Source: Epilithonimonas sp. JDS (GTDB lineage: Bacteria > Bacteroidota > Bacteroidia > Flavobacteriales > Weeksellaceae). From it: DNA of 64,000 nt. Position 1 is the stretch's first letter. Each line of letters starts with the position of its first letter. A program made the position numbers and the translations under genes. The notes below the pieces were generated by a model. It saw nothing but the letters and a program-made list of their open reading frames with translations, searched no databases and had not been told where the DNA came from. Location of the stretch: positions 124,001 through 188,000 of the forward strand of contig NZ_JAJSAX010000006.1 in NCBI RefSeq assembly GCF_021261315.1, given 5' to 3'. This document shows, piece by piece, positions 1 to 8,073 of this stretch.

Positions 1-516
1 GAATGGACAGATGAACTGTCCAAGAAATGCACCCAAATTGATTCCCATATAGAAAATCGTAAATGCTGAATCTAACTTTGATTTTTCCTGTTTTGGATAT
101 AGACTTCCAACCATCGAAGAGATATTCGGTTTGAAAAATCCATTTCCGAAGATAATCACGCCCAGCGCAATCCACATCAGCATCTGTGCTGAGCCTAGGT
201 CTGCTCCAAATGTAGAAGCACTCATAAACATCAGGAACTGTCCGATGGCCATCAGAGCGCCACCGACGATGATACAATATCTATTTCCTAAAAATCGGTC
301 CGCAATGAAACCTCCCAGCATTGGTGTCAAATAACAAAGAGCCAGGAATCCACCATAGATGATGGTAACATCGCCTTCCTTCATCAATAGGGAGTTTACC
401 ATAAAGAGCGTCAATAGTGCTCTCATTCCATAAAAGTTAAAACGCTCCCACATCTCGGTTCCGAATAGAACCCATAGACCTTTAGGATGTCTAGAATTAG
501 TCTGTATTGTATCCAT
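1..516 (-). CDS. POT family di/tripeptide MFS transporter, N-terminal part (cut by window edge)
   Basis: Only the first 172 codons are present; the frame is open to base 1, so the gene continues outside the window. The product is an inner-membrane, proton-coupled oligopeptide transporter. The POT signature EMWERFNFY sits at about residues 21-29, and the conserved GNGFFKPN and FYMGINLGAF segments follow, as in the complete paralogue at 1231-2907. The ATG at 516 is preceded by a -7 box, TATATTTG on the minus strand at 547-554. Its paralogue lies on the same strand, with an oppositely oriented acetyltransferase gene between them. The family is clear; substrate preference cannot be read from this fragment. 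Confidence 0.92.
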   Translation of the reverse strand, partial: MDTIQTNSRHPKGLWVLFGTEMWERFNFYGMRALLTLFMVNSLLMKEGDVTIIYGGFLALCYLTPMLGGFIADRFLGNRYCIIVGGALMAIGQFLMFMSASTFGADLGSAQMLMWIALGVIIFGNGFFKPNISSMVGSLYPKQEKSKLDSAFTIFYMGINLGAFLGQFICPF

Positions 517-546
517 TTTTAAATTGTTAAATTTTCTTAAAGGTAA

Positions 547-554
547 CAAATATA
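547..554 (-). promoter_or_regulatory. Candidate -7 promoter box for the left-edge POT transporter
   Basis: The minus strand reads TATATTTG, matching the Bacteroidota -7 consensus TAnnTTTG, about 30 nt upstream of the ATG at 516. Confidence 0.5.
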
Positions 555-623
555 GTTTTTTTTCATAAACGGGAAAGCTAAATTGCGACGATTAACACAA
601 TTGCACCCGATAATCTTAAAATT

Positions 624-1106
624 ATGGAAGTCAGAAAATCAAATCCGGAAGACATCAACCAAATAATGAACTGCATCGACACGGCCAGACAGCTGATGCG
701 GGAAAGTGGAAACCTAATCCAATGGACCAATGGTTATCCTTCCAAGGAATTGATGTTGGATAGTATTGATAATGGATTTAATTTTTTGATTATCGAAAAT
801 GATGACATCGTTGCGACTTTCGATTTCATTATTGGTGATGACCCAAATTATGCAAAAATTGAAAACGGAACTTGGTTGAATGACGAAAAGTACGGCGTCA
901 TCCACAGATTGGCATCCAACGGAAAAACAAAAGGCGTCGCGAGATTCTGCTTCGAGTGGTGTTTTTCCCAATTCCCGAACATCAGAATCGATACGCACGA
1001 AACCAACATCGCGATGCAAAAAGTCTTGGAAAAACTCGGTTACGAAAAGTGCGGAATCATTTATGTTGCGGATGGAACACCGAGGTTGGCGTTTCAGAAA
1101 ATTTAG
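624..1106 (+). CDS. GNAT family N-acetyltransferase
   Basis: A 160-residue cytosolic protein with a GNAT fold. Residues about 92-115 hold the acetyl-CoA binding stretch (VIHRLASNGKTKGVA followed by a helix), then the DTHETNIAMQ and LEKLGYEKCG elements typical of the C-terminal half of GNAT enzymes. GNAT enzymes move an acetyl group from acetyl-CoA to an amine; the acceptor is unknown here. The ATG at 624 is the first in frame. It is divergent from the partial transporter gene and is followed by a dispersed repeat at 1121-1211. The family call is firm. Confidence 0.9.
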   Translation: MEVRKSNPEDINQIMNCIDTARQLMRESGNLIQWTNGYPSKELMLDSIDNGFNFLIIENDDIVATFDFIIGDDPNYAKIENGTWLNDEKYGVIHRLASNGKTKGVARFCFEWCFSQFPNIRIDTHETNIAMQKVLEKLGYEKCGIIYVADGTPRLAFQKI

Positions 1107-1120
1107 ACTGATAATAATTT

Positions 1121-1211
1121 GGGCAGCTATTTCCGCCTTCCACTCCCGCTATTTTTTGCCATCGCTTTTTCCAGCCGCAAAAAAAATGAGCTCCGTTCAA
1201 GTCGGGCTGCG
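1121..1211 (-). repeat. Structured intergenic repeat family A, copy 1
   Basis: On the minus strand this copy has the parts shared with the copies at 41481, 6523 and 52824. There is a closing helix GCAGC/GCTGC (plus-strand 1206-1210 with 1123-1127), an inner hairpin in which a T-run plus GC pairs with GC plus an A-run, and the tail GGCGGAAATAGCTGCCCA. It is the most diverged copy in the GTGGAAATCC block. It fills the spacer between the convergent GNAT and POT genes. Identification as a family is from the comparison within this window. Confidence 0.7.
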
Positions 1212-1230
1212 ACAATGCGGTGTTTAAATA

Positions 1231-2907
1231 TTAATCAACTCCATTTTCCTTCATCACCTTATTCAGAAACTTCAACATAAAAATTCCTAAAATAAAAGCG
1301 AAAATCAGCAAGGCAAAATTCACAAGGAAGTAATATTCCTTATTTTCATAATTGTACCAAGTGCTGGCAAGAATCCCGGAAAGCTTGTTCCCGACTGAGT
1401 TGGCGAGGAAAAATCCACCCATCATCAAGGCTGTCAATCTCGCAGGGGACAATTTTGAAACGACGGATAATCCCATCGGCGAAAGACAGAGTTCACCAAT
1501 CGTCACAACGCCATAACTGGCAACCAGCCAAAGCGGCGACACTTTCACAGCGCCATTATTTCCGGCAAACACAGCGCCCACCATCACAAGACAGGACAAA
1601 GCGGTGATGAAAAGGCCAATCATAATTTTCGTTGGCGTCGTCGGTTCTTTTCCGCGTTTTCGGAATATTGCCCAGAATCCGACAATCACCGGCGTGAGGA
1701 CAATTACCCAAAACGGATTCACAGATTGGAAAAGTTCGGTATTGAAAAGGTAAACTTCCTGCTTAGGATTTGTTGCTAGCTGAGCGCGTTCTTCTGGATT
1801 TATATTTTTGAAATAAACATCTTTTCCGGAAACTTTCATCGTCTCACCAGCCTCATTTTTTTGCGAACGGAATTGGTCGTCGTAAACGGCAACTTCTTTG
1901 TCTTCATAGGATTTTCCGGTTGTTCCATCTTTTCCATCCAACATATAAATGCCACGCATCGGTTCCACCAATTTTTCAGGAATACTACGGTCTGTGTAGT
2001 AATTGGCCCAACGTGTCAGGGCTGTTCCGTTCTGTTTGAAAATCGCCCAGAAAAACATACAAACCAAGAATATCATCAGCAAGGCGCCAATCGACCTTTT
2101 CTCGTCCTGATGCGCTTTGAAGTAAAGTGAAACGTAAAAATAAATAACAGGAACACAGGCGAAAATAAACGCATCCGTGCTATCACTTCCAAAGATATTC
2201 CCTGGAACAATCCAACCAATGGCGCCGACAATCAAGGCTGGTAAAAATACTTTCAAGAGAACGTCGGAAATCTTGCTGTCGCCTTCTTTCGCCGCTTTCA
2301 TTTCACAAGCGTGACGGATATGTTTCAACCCAAAACTGAAAATCACCAAGCCAATCAACATTCCAACGCCAGCCGCGATGAATGCCTCACCCCAGCCAAA
2401 TCGGTTTCGCATATAGGCCGCAATAATGTTGCAGATAAATGCCCCAATATTGATTCCCATATAGAAAATATTGTAGCCCGTATCTTTATTTTTTTTGTAA
2501 GGTTCTTCTGAGTAGAGATTCCCCAGAATTGTAGAAATAGTCGGCTTGAAAAATCCGTTCCCGATTATAATTAATCCTAAGGAACCGTAGAATAAGGGTA
2601 GCTCTTTGAACACTCCCAATCCGATATAACCAGCTGCCATCAAAACGCCACCGAGATAAATGGATTTGATATAACCAAAAAGTCTTTCCGCCAAAAATCC
2701 ACCAAGAAAAGGTGTCAAGTAAGTCAAGGCAATATAGGTTCCGAAAACATCATCCGCCATTTTATCTGGCAATCCAAGTCCGCCCTTGTCGCCGTTCGGT
2801 TCTATGACATACAGGACAAAAATCCCCAAAATCAAATAATAACCAAAACGTTCCCACATTTCTGTGAAAAATAGATAAGGTAGGCCTTTAGGATGTTTAG
2901 TTTTCAT
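1231..2907 (-). CDS. POT family proton-dependent oligopeptide transporter
   Basis: A complete 558-residue inner-membrane MFS transporter of the peptide (POT/PTR2) family. The signature EMWERFGYY lies at residues 16-24, GNGFFKPTIS at about 116-125 and FYMGINIGAF at about 148-157. Many hydrophobic segments fit 12-14 helices, and a large polar loop lies at about residues 310-385 between the two halves, as in Bacteroidota members. It probably imports di- and tripeptides using the proton gradient. It is a paralogue of the transporter cut by the left window edge; the two differ clearly after the conserved motifs. The ATG at 2907 begins MKTKHPKGLP, matching the equivalent HPKGL start of the paralogue. 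Confidence 0.95.
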   Translation of the reverse strand: MKTKHPKGLPYLFFTEMWERFGYYLILGIFVLYVIEPNGDKGGLGLPDKMADDVFGTYIALTYLTPFLGGFLAERLFGYIKSIYLGGVLMAAGYIGLGVFKELPLFYGSLGLIIIGNGFFKPTISTILGNLYSEEPYKKNKDTGYNIFYMGINIGAFICNIIAAYMRNRFGWGEAFIAAGVGMLIGLVIFSFGLKHIRHACEMKAAKEGDSKISDVLLKVFLPALIVGAIGWIVPGNIFGSDSTDAFIFACVPVIYFYVSLYFKAHQDEKRSIGALLMIFLVCMFFWAIFKQNGTALTRWANYYTDRSIPEKLVEPMRGIYMLDGKDGTTGKSYEDKEVAVYDDQFRSQKNEAGETMKVSGKDVYFKNINPEERAQLATNPKQEVYLFNTELFQSVNPFWVIVLTPVIVGFWAIFRKRGKEPTTPTKIMIGLFITALSCLVMVGAVFAGNNGAVKVSPLWLVASYGVVTIGELCLSPMGLSVVSKLSPARLTALMMGGFFLANSVGNKLSGILASTWYNYENKEYYFLVNFALLIFAFILGIFMLKFLNKVMKENGVD

Positions 2908-2965
2908 ATGGTTTATTTTCTTGCGTCGTAAAAATAGAATTTTAAAATGAATAAAAAAATTTTAA

Positions 2966-2973
2966 TAACTTTG
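2966..2973 (+). promoter_or_regulatory. Candidate -7 box of the toxin-antitoxin operon
   Basis: TAACTTTG fits TAnnTTTG and ends 16 nt before the antitoxin ATG at 2990. Confidence 0.45.
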
Positions 2974-2989
2974 ATAAAAAGTAGTCCAA

Positions 2990-3238
2990 ATGGCAATCAC
3001 AATAAAACATTTAGAGGATAATATCAAAACACTTCCCGAGGATTTGTACGATGAGGTGAATGATTTTGTGGATTTTTTGAAATTCAAATATTCAGCAATT
3101 GAAAATCAAAATGAAGTTCCAGATTGGCAAATTGAGGAAACTAATAAAAGATTAAAGTATATTTCGGAAAACCCAACAAGCATCGTTTCAGAATCTGAAA
3201 TGAGTGATTACATTGCAACGTTGAAGGATGAAAAGTAA
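2990..3238 (+). CDS. Antitoxin-like small protein of a type II toxin-antitoxin pair
   Basis: An 82-residue acidic protein. The N-terminal segment TIKHLEDNIKTLPEDLYDEVNDFVDFLKFKY resembles the DUF2281/addiction-module component family, whose members pair with ParE/RelE toxins. The C-terminal half is charged and probably disordered until it binds the toxin. The reading frame overlaps the next gene by 11 bp (the toxin ATG lies in the last codons), so the two are translationally coupled. I infer that it neutralises the toxin and represses its own promoter at 2966-2973. No clear DNA-binding motif is visible. Confidence 0.75.
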   Translation: MAITIKHLEDNIKTLPEDLYDEVNDFVDFLKFKYSAIENQNEVPDWQIEETNKRLKYISENPTSIVSESEMSDYIATLKDEK

Positions 3239-3530
3239 AATTGATTTTTCTCCTTTTGTAAAAACAGATTTAAGGGAAATCAAAGATTGGTATAAGAAAA
3301 TAAATAGGAAATTAGTCGATAGATTTTTTGAAGAGTTTGAAAATGAGATTGAATTTTTGATACAAAATCCTTTGTCAAAGGAAATTAAATATAATGACTG
3401 CAGAATTTGTTATCTGAAAAGTTTTCCATTTGGAATTCATTATCAATATTTTGATTCAAATCATTCAATCTTGATTATTGGTGTTTATCACACTTCAAGA
3501 AATCCTGAAATTTGGGGAAATAGATTATAA
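3228..3530 (+). CDS. ParE/RelE superfamily toxin
   Basis: A 100-residue basic protein with the ParE/RelE layout: an N-terminal strand, a two-helix hairpin (DLREIKDWYKKINRKLVDRF then EEFENEIEFLI), and a C-terminal sheet ending in the typical VYHTSRNPEIW. ParE proteins poison gyrase and RelE proteins cut ribosome-bound mRNA; the ending HTSRNPxxW favours the ParE branch. It overlaps the antitoxin gene by 11 bp and is followed by a strong terminator at 3531-3569. Target assignment is an inference from family resemblance. Confidence 0.82.
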   Translation: MKSKIDFSPFVKTDLREIKDWYKKINRKLVDRFFEEFENEIEFLIQNPLSKEIKYNDCRICYLKSFPFGIHYQYFDSNHSILIIGVYHTSRNPEIWGNRL

Positions 3531-3569
3531 AAAATCCGCAAAAGAAAAACATCTTCTGCGGATTTTTTT
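3531..3569 (+). terminator. Rho-independent terminator after the toxin gene
   Basis: AAAATCCGCA pairs with TGCGGATTTT and is followed by a T-run. It directly abuts the toxin stop codon. Confidence 0.85.
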
Positions 3570-3602
3570 ATCTTCCAGCTTCGGTCTTCCGACTTCCAGC
3601 CT
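3570..3602. repeat. Degenerate CTTCC-type short repeat
   Basis: The spacer contains repeated CTTCCAGC / CTTCCGACTTCCAGCC units. Related stretches occur at 12164-12182 and, in reverse orientation (GAAGTTGGAAGTCAG), at 52752-52778. Only a sequence resemblance is claimed. Confidence 0.45.
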
Positions 3603-3603
3603 T

Positions 3604-5739
3604 TTACAAATTCTCCAAAATAAAATTCGTCATTTTCTCATAAAGCTGAGGTCTGGTTTGTCCGCCATAGATGCCGTGATTTTTGTCTGGATAAGCCATA
3701 AATTCAAACTGTTTTTTGTTTTGAATCAATGCCTCAGAAAACTCCATTGAGTTTTGGAAATGCACGTTGTCATCAGCTGTTCCGTGGATTAATAGGAATT
3801 TTCCTTTTAATAATTGTGCGAAAGTCGTTGGCGAGTTTTGGTCGTAACCGTCTGGGTTTTCTTGCGGTGTTTGCAGGAATTTTTCTGTGTAAACGCTGTC
3901 ATAATATCTCCAGTTTGTCACCGGAGCCACTGCGATTCCCAATTTGAAAACGTCAGCACCTTTCGTCATTGCCAAGGAGCTCATATAGCCACCATAGCTC
4001 CATCCGAAGATTCCGATTCTTGATTTGTCTATATAGGATTGATTTCCAAACCATTGTGCGGAAGAGATTTGGTCTTCGATTTCATATTTCCCCAATTGTT
4101 TGTAAATCACTTTTTTGAATTTCGAACCTTTGAAACCAGTTCCACGGCCGTCCACACAAGCGACGACGTAACCTTTTTGAGCCAGCATTTCAAACCAGAT
4201 TCCGTTTCCTCCGTCCCAAGAATTTGAAACTTGCTGAGAACCAGGACCAGAATATTGGAACATAAATAATGGATATTTTTTGTTCGGGTCAAAGTTTTTT
4301 GGTTTGATAATCCAAGCATTCAATTGGTCGCCTGCAGAGTTTGGAATGGTGATAAATTCCTTCGTCACAAAGCTGTCTTTCTGAAGTTTAGAAAGCAATT
4401 CATTATTGTTTTGAAGTTCCTTAATTTCCTTTCCAGACTCATCTTTCAAGACATATTTATAAGGTGTTCCAGCCGTAGAATTTGTATTAATGAAATAATT
4501 AAAAGTCTTGCTGAAACTTGCCGAGTTGTTTCCTTCAGGATAAGAAATCAAAGTCGTTTTACCAGAGTTGATATTCAGTTTGGAAACGACTTTATTCAAG
4601 CTTCCTTTTTCTGTGGTTTGGATGTAAGCTTCTTTCGTTTTTGGGTTGTAACCATAATAATCGGTGATTTCCCAATTGCCTTTTGCAACTTGTTTTTTCA
4701 ATTTTCCGGCTTTATCGTACCAATACAATTGTCTGTAACCATCACGCTCCGAGGCCCAAAGGAAAGAGTTGTCATCCAAGAATTCTAAAGTCAGATTGTC
4801 GGTTTCTATCCAGGCGTTGTCGGTTTCCGAGAACAGTTTGGTTAAGTTTCCGGATTTTGTGTCCACTTTTATCAAATCAACTTTGCTGTGATGTCTATTG
4901 CTCGTGGCGATGACGATTTCGTTTGCATCGTTGGTTTTCCAGATTTGTGGAATATAATGATTTTCGAAACCTGCGATATTTAAAGTGGTAGTTTTCCCTG
5001 AATTTAATTGATATAATTGAGCAGAAACAGTCGAGTTGGTTTCTCCAGCTTTTGGATATTTGTATCGCATTTCGGTAGGATAAAGCGATTTTCCGTAGAT
5101 TGGAATGTAGATTTCCGGAACTTTCGATTCGTCAAATTTCACAAAAACGATAGCGTCGCCGGCTTTGTTCCATTGATAATAATCTGCGTGACCAAATTCC
5201 TCCTCATAAACCCAGTCACCAAGGCCGTTGATGATAGAATTTTTCTTTCCATCATTAGTAATTTGCGTGATTTTTCCTGAAGTCAAATCCTGATAGAATA
5301 AATTATTATCTACGATGAAAGCGACTTTGCTTCCGTCCGGAGAGAATTTCGGTTCTTGGATGTAATTGCCATTATTAAGAGGCATTACTTTATTTGATTT
5401 CAAATCTTTGACATCAAATTTCCCCAAAAATGAATGTCTGTAAATCGACTCACTTTCTTTTTGCAACAAGATTTTGGATTCGTCGGCAGAGAAAATATAC
5501 GATTCGAATTTTCCATCCACGATATTTCCGGATTTTTGAGACGTTTTGTAATTGTATTTTGCAATGCCGTCTTTCTCGATGGTGGCGTAGTTTTCGCCGT
5601 CATTCAAGGATGCAATTCCAGCAATTCCTTTTCCGCGATAATAGCCGGAATAGATTTTATCGAGCGTAATTTCTTGAGCATAAGTGTTTTGTGAGAGAAC
5701 TGCTGTCATCGTAACGACAGCAAAAAGGACTTTCTTCAT
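3604..5739 (-). CDS. Dipeptidyl peptidase IV (S9B family serine peptidase)
   Basis: A 711-residue secreted or periplasmic enzyme that removes X-Pro or X-Ala dipeptides from peptide N-termini. Residues 1-21 are a signal peptide ending in AYAQ or nearby. Residues about 60-450 form the DPP-IV beta-propeller, with the substrate amino-end binding Glu pair in WVYEEEF (about 177-182). The C-terminal alpha/beta hydrolase domain holds the nucleophile in GWSYGG (Ser581), the Asp pair at 656-657 in GTADDN and His688 in DKNHGI. The frame stays open upstream to 5880, but the extra 47 residues are not signal-like; the ATG at 5739 gives a normal signal peptide. With the POT transporters it suggests a life on peptides. 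Confidence 0.95.
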   Translation of the reverse strand: MKKVLFAVVTMTAVLSQNTYAQEITLDKIYSGYYRGKGIAGIASLNDGENYATIEKDGIAKYNYKTSQKSGNIVDGKFESYIFSADESKILLQKESESIYRHSFLGKFDVKDLKSNKVMPLNNGNYIQEPKFSPDGSKVAFIVDNNLFYQDLTSGKITQITNDGKKNSIINGLGDWVYEEEFGHADYYQWNKAGDAIVFVKFDESKVPEIYIPIYGKSLYPTEMRYKYPKAGETNSTVSAQLYQLNSGKTTTLNIAGFENHYIPQIWKTNDANEIVIATSNRHHSKVDLIKVDTKSGNLTKLFSETDNAWIETDNLTLEFLDDNSFLWASERDGYRQLYWYDKAGKLKKQVAKGNWEITDYYGYNPKTKEAYIQTTEKGSLNKVVSKLNINSGKTTLISYPEGNNSASFSKTFNYFINTNSTAGTPYKYVLKDESGKEIKELQNNNELLSKLQKDSFVTKEFITIPNSAGDQLNAWIIKPKNFDPNKKYPLFMFQYSGPGSQQVSNSWDGGNGIWFEMLAQKGYVVACVDGRGTGFKGSKFKKVIYKQLGKYEIEDQISSAQWFGNQSYIDKSRIGIFGWSYGGYMSSLAMTKGADVFKLGIAVAPVTNWRYYDSVYTEKFLQTPQENPDGYDQNSPTTFAQLLKGKFLLIHGTADDNVHFQNSMEFSEALIQNKKQFEFMAYPDKNHGIYGGQTRPQLYEKMTNFILENL

Positions 5740-5793
5740 TTTTAAGATTTTAGAGTTGTAAATATAACAAAACAAAATTTTGAAAAAAATATC

Positions 5794-5801
5794 TATCTTT
5801 G
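5794..5801 (+). promoter_or_regulatory. Candidate -7 box for the small ORF/kinase pair
   Basis: TATCTTTG matches TAnnTTTG and ends 19 nt before the ATG at 5821. Confidence 0.5.
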
Positions 5802-5820
5802 AAATAACAATTTCTCTTTT

Positions 5821-5964
5821 ATGGAAACTAAATATCTGACGGAGGCACACAAGCGCAACTCGGAAGCCGCAATCAAACAAATAAAAGAATGGAAAAAATC
5901 ACCAGTCAATTTGGAGAATGCCTTGAAGAAGCTCAGAGAAAACGCCAAGGACAAAAAAGTCTAA
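5821..5964 (+). CDS. Small charged protein (47 aa) overlapping a kinase-like gene
   Basis: The ATG at 5821 opens a 47-codon frame beginning METKYLTEAHKRNSEAAIKQ and ending ENAKDKKV. It is rich in Lys, Glu and Ala and is predicted to be helical throughout. A -7 box lies 19 nt upstream. Its last 76 bp overlap, in another frame, the start of the kinase-like gene at 5889. I do not recognise the family. The arrangement (promoter, small protein, overlapping larger gene) is like that of toxin-antitoxin or regulatory pairs, but no function should be assumed. It could also be a spurious frame; the promoter and the protein-like composition favour a real gene. Confidence 0.5.
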   Translation: METKYLTEAHKRNSEAAIKQIKEWKKSPVNLENALKKLRENAKDKKV

Positions 5965-6467
5965 CACGTCACGAGCAAGAAGATTTTGAGAAACAAACAG
6001 CTTTTGATTATGCTAAAGCAAATGATTTGTGGATAGATAATTTCTATTCTCTTGGCAAACCGACGGAAGTAAGCGGATATGAAAATACGCTCGCCTTGGA
6101 TGAAGAAAATGGCATCATTTACAAGTCCAACAATCTTTTTAATTCTGGTTTTCTGATTTCCAATCTTTTTAAGCAACTTACTATCCATAATATTCTTTTC
6201 CCAGAAACAAAGTACGATTTTGTTGGCTTCACAGGCTTTGACAATGGCAAAAATCGAGTGCCGTATGTTGAAGTTATTATCAAGCAAGATTTTGTGAAAA
6301 ATGCCGTGCAGGCAACACCTCAGGAAATTGAAACTTTTATGCTGTCACTTGATTTTGATAAAATAAATAGCACGACTTTTTCTAATGAAACATATACTGT
6401 TTCTGATTTACATCCCAGAAATGTGCTGAAAGACCCTAACGGAATTATTTATGTCGTGATAATATAA
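5889..6467 (+). CDS. Polyvalent-protein type kinase-like protein, possibly frameshifted at the C-terminus
   Basis: A 192-residue protein resembling the small Ser/Thr/Tyr kinase-like domain known from phage polyvalent proteins. Residues about 60-80 hold SGYENTLALDEENGIIYKSN (glycine-rich loop and likely Lys), and residues about 172-178 hold the catalytic loop DLHPRNV with its Asp and Asn. In such kinases GxIYVVD follows, the Asp binding metal; here the frame reads GIIYVVII and stops. Shifting by one base at 6456-6458 gives VVDNITAEN and a stop at 6479-6481, so a single-base indel may have removed the Asp. There is no in-frame ATG between 5889 and the kinase core, so the start overlaps the small upstream ORF. 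Substrate and role are unknown. Confidence 0.6.
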   Translation: MEKITSQFGECLEEAQRKRQGQKSLTRHEQEDFEKQTAFDYAKANDLWIDNFYSLGKPTEVSGYENTLALDEENGIIYKSNNLFNSGFLISNLFKQLTIHNILFPETKYDFVGFTGFDNGKNRVPYVEVIIKQDFVKNAVQATPQEIETFMLSLDFDKINSTTFSNETYTVSDLHPRNVLKDPNGIIYVVII

Positions 6468-6522
6468 CGGCAGAAAACTAATCGTCTGTTTGTTGGAAAT
6501 GTTGTTTTTAGTCAGAATCGTT

Positions 6523-6639
6523 ATGCGTGAGGGATAGTAGTGGAAATCCTTTTTTGCGGGGGAATTGGTGTGGGAAAAAGATTGTAGCGGATAGCCCGAC
6601 CCGAGCGGTGGCATTAGGGTTGGCGAGGGTCACGCCCAA
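6523..6639 (+). repeat. Structured intergenic repeat family A, copy 3
   Basis: This copy has the closing helix GCGTGA (6525-6530) with TCACGC (6630-6635), the conserved block AGTGGAAATCCTTTTTTGCG, an inner helix AATC-T-run with A-run-GATT, and the following block GATTGTAGCGGATAGCCCGA. The closing helix differs in sequence from the copies at 1121 and 41481 but still pairs. It lies between the kinase-like gene and trhO. Confidence 0.75.
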
Positions 6640-6680
6640 ATACTGATAACTGTCAATCGAAAACTATCAGCCAAATTTCT

Positions 6681-6688
6681 TATCTTTG
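6681..6688 (+). promoter_or_regulatory. -7 promoter box of trhO
   Basis: TATCTTTG, a strong match to TAnnTTTG, about 34 nt before the ATG at 6723. Confidence 0.65.
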
Positions 6689-6722
6689 CGCCATTATTTT
6701 TCTCACTTAAAACGTTTATAGC

Positions 6723-8066
6723 ATGCAACTGTACAACACCTTAAGCGCAGAAGAAAGAGCCAGACTTATTGATGAAGCTGGTAAGGAACGCCTTACATTG
6801 TCTTTCTATGCGTATGCCAAAATTGAAAACCCAAAGAAATTTCGTGACGATTTATTTATAGCCTGGAACGCCCTGGATGCGCTTGGCCGAATCTATGTGG
6901 CGCACGAAGGAATCAATGCTCAGATGAGTGTTCCTGCGGACCAATTTGAGGCTTTCCGCAAGACGTTGGAAGCTTACGATTTTATGAAAGGCATTCGTCT
7001 GAATGTGGCTGTGGAGCAGGATAATCACTCATTTTTGAAGTTGACGATTAAAGTTCGAAACAAGATTGTTGCGGATGGTTTGAATGATGAGACTTTTGAT
7101 GTGACGAATAAAGGAATTCATTTGAAAGCTCAGGAATTCAACGATTTGCTGGCGAATCCGGATACGATTGTGGTGGATTTCAGGAATCATTACGAGAGTG
7201 AAGTCGGTCATTTTGAAGGTGCGATTACACCGGATGTTGAGAATTTCCGAGAAAGTTTGCCGATTATCAATGAACAATTGCAGAATTTCAAAGAAGATAA
7301 AAACCTATTGATGTATTGTACTGGCGGAATCCGTTGTGAGAAGGCGAGTGCATACTTTAAACATCAGGGTTTTAAAAATGTTTACCAATTGGAAGGCGGA
7401 ATCATTGAATATGCGCGTCAGGTAAAGGAAGAAGGTGTTGAAAGTAAATTTGTAGGGAAGAATTTCGTGTTCGATCACAGATTGGGCGAAAGAATTACGG
7501 ACGATATCATTTCGCAGTGTCATCAATGTGGAAAACCTTGTGATAATCACACTAATTGTGCGAATGATGCTTGTCATTTGTTGTTTATCCAATGTGATGA
7601 GTGTAAAGCTATGATGGAAAACACTTGTTCTTCGGAATGTTTAGAAATCATTCATTTGTCTGTGGAAGAGCAATTGGCGTTGAGAAAAGGACTTCAGGTT
7701 GGCAATAAAGTTTTCCGAAAAGGGAAGTCTGAAGCTTTGAAGTTTAAAAATTCTGGTGATTTGACCGATAAACCTTTGGCTAAGGCAAAAGATATTCGTC
7801 AGAAGATAAAAGTGAAGAAAACCTTGATTGGAAAGGCGGAGCATTATTATACTAAATCAAAAATTGCTCAGTTTCTACTTTCAAATGAACTTTCTGTTGG
7901 TGATAAAGTTTTGATTTCAGGACCAACAACTGGTGAACAAGAGATTGTTATCAATGAAATGGTTGTTGATGGAAATTCGGTTCAAACTGCAAAAGCTGGA
8001 GACCAAATTACTTTTGAGCTTCCATTTCGAGTAAGATTGTCTGACAAATTGTATAAAATCTTATAA
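6723..8066 (+). CDS. trhO: tRNA uridine(34) hydroxylase TrhO with an extra U32-type C-terminal domain
   Basis: A cytosolic enzyme that hydroxylates U34 of tRNA to 5-hydroxyuridine using oxygen. An N-terminal acylphosphatase-like region (about 20-120) is followed by a rhodanese domain (about 130-245) with the catalytic Cys199 in MYCTGGIRC, then a Cys-rich stretch (C266 to C306) usual for the family. The protein is 447 residues, against about 350 in E. coli. The extra part (about 365-447) reads like the small beta-barrel at the end of U32 peptidases/TrhP: VGDKVLISGPTTG, then AKAGDQITFELP and a final RLSDKLYK. TrhP makes the same nucleoside by a different chemistry. It is followed after 7 bp by the cyclo-ligase gene. 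Confidence 0.9.
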   Translation: MQLYNTLSAEERARLIDEAGKERLTLSFYAYAKIENPKKFRDDLFIAWNALDALGRIYVAHEGINAQMSVPADQFEAFRKTLEAYDFMKGIRLNVAVEQDNHSFLKLTIKVRNKIVADGLNDETFDVTNKGIHLKAQEFNDLLANPDTIVVDFRNHYESEVGHFEGAITPDVENFRESLPIINEQLQNFKEDKNLLMYCTGGIRCEKASAYFKHQGFKNVYQLEGGIIEYARQVKEEGVESKFVGKNFVFDHRLGERITDDIISQCHQCGKPCDNHTNCANDACHLLFIQCDECKAMMENTCSSECLEIIHLSVEEQLALRKGLQVGNKVFRKGKSEALKFKNSGDLTDKPLAKAKDIRQKIKVKKTLIGKAEHYYTKSKIAQFLLSNELSVGDKVLISGPTTGEQEIVINEMVVDGNSVQTAKAGDQITFELPFRVRLSDKLYKIL

Positions 8067-8073
8067 AATAAAG

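Noticed and set aside
5740-5880. A 47-residue N-terminal extension of dipeptidyl peptidase IV
   Set aside because: It would place the signal peptide inside the protein and run through the divergent promoter region.
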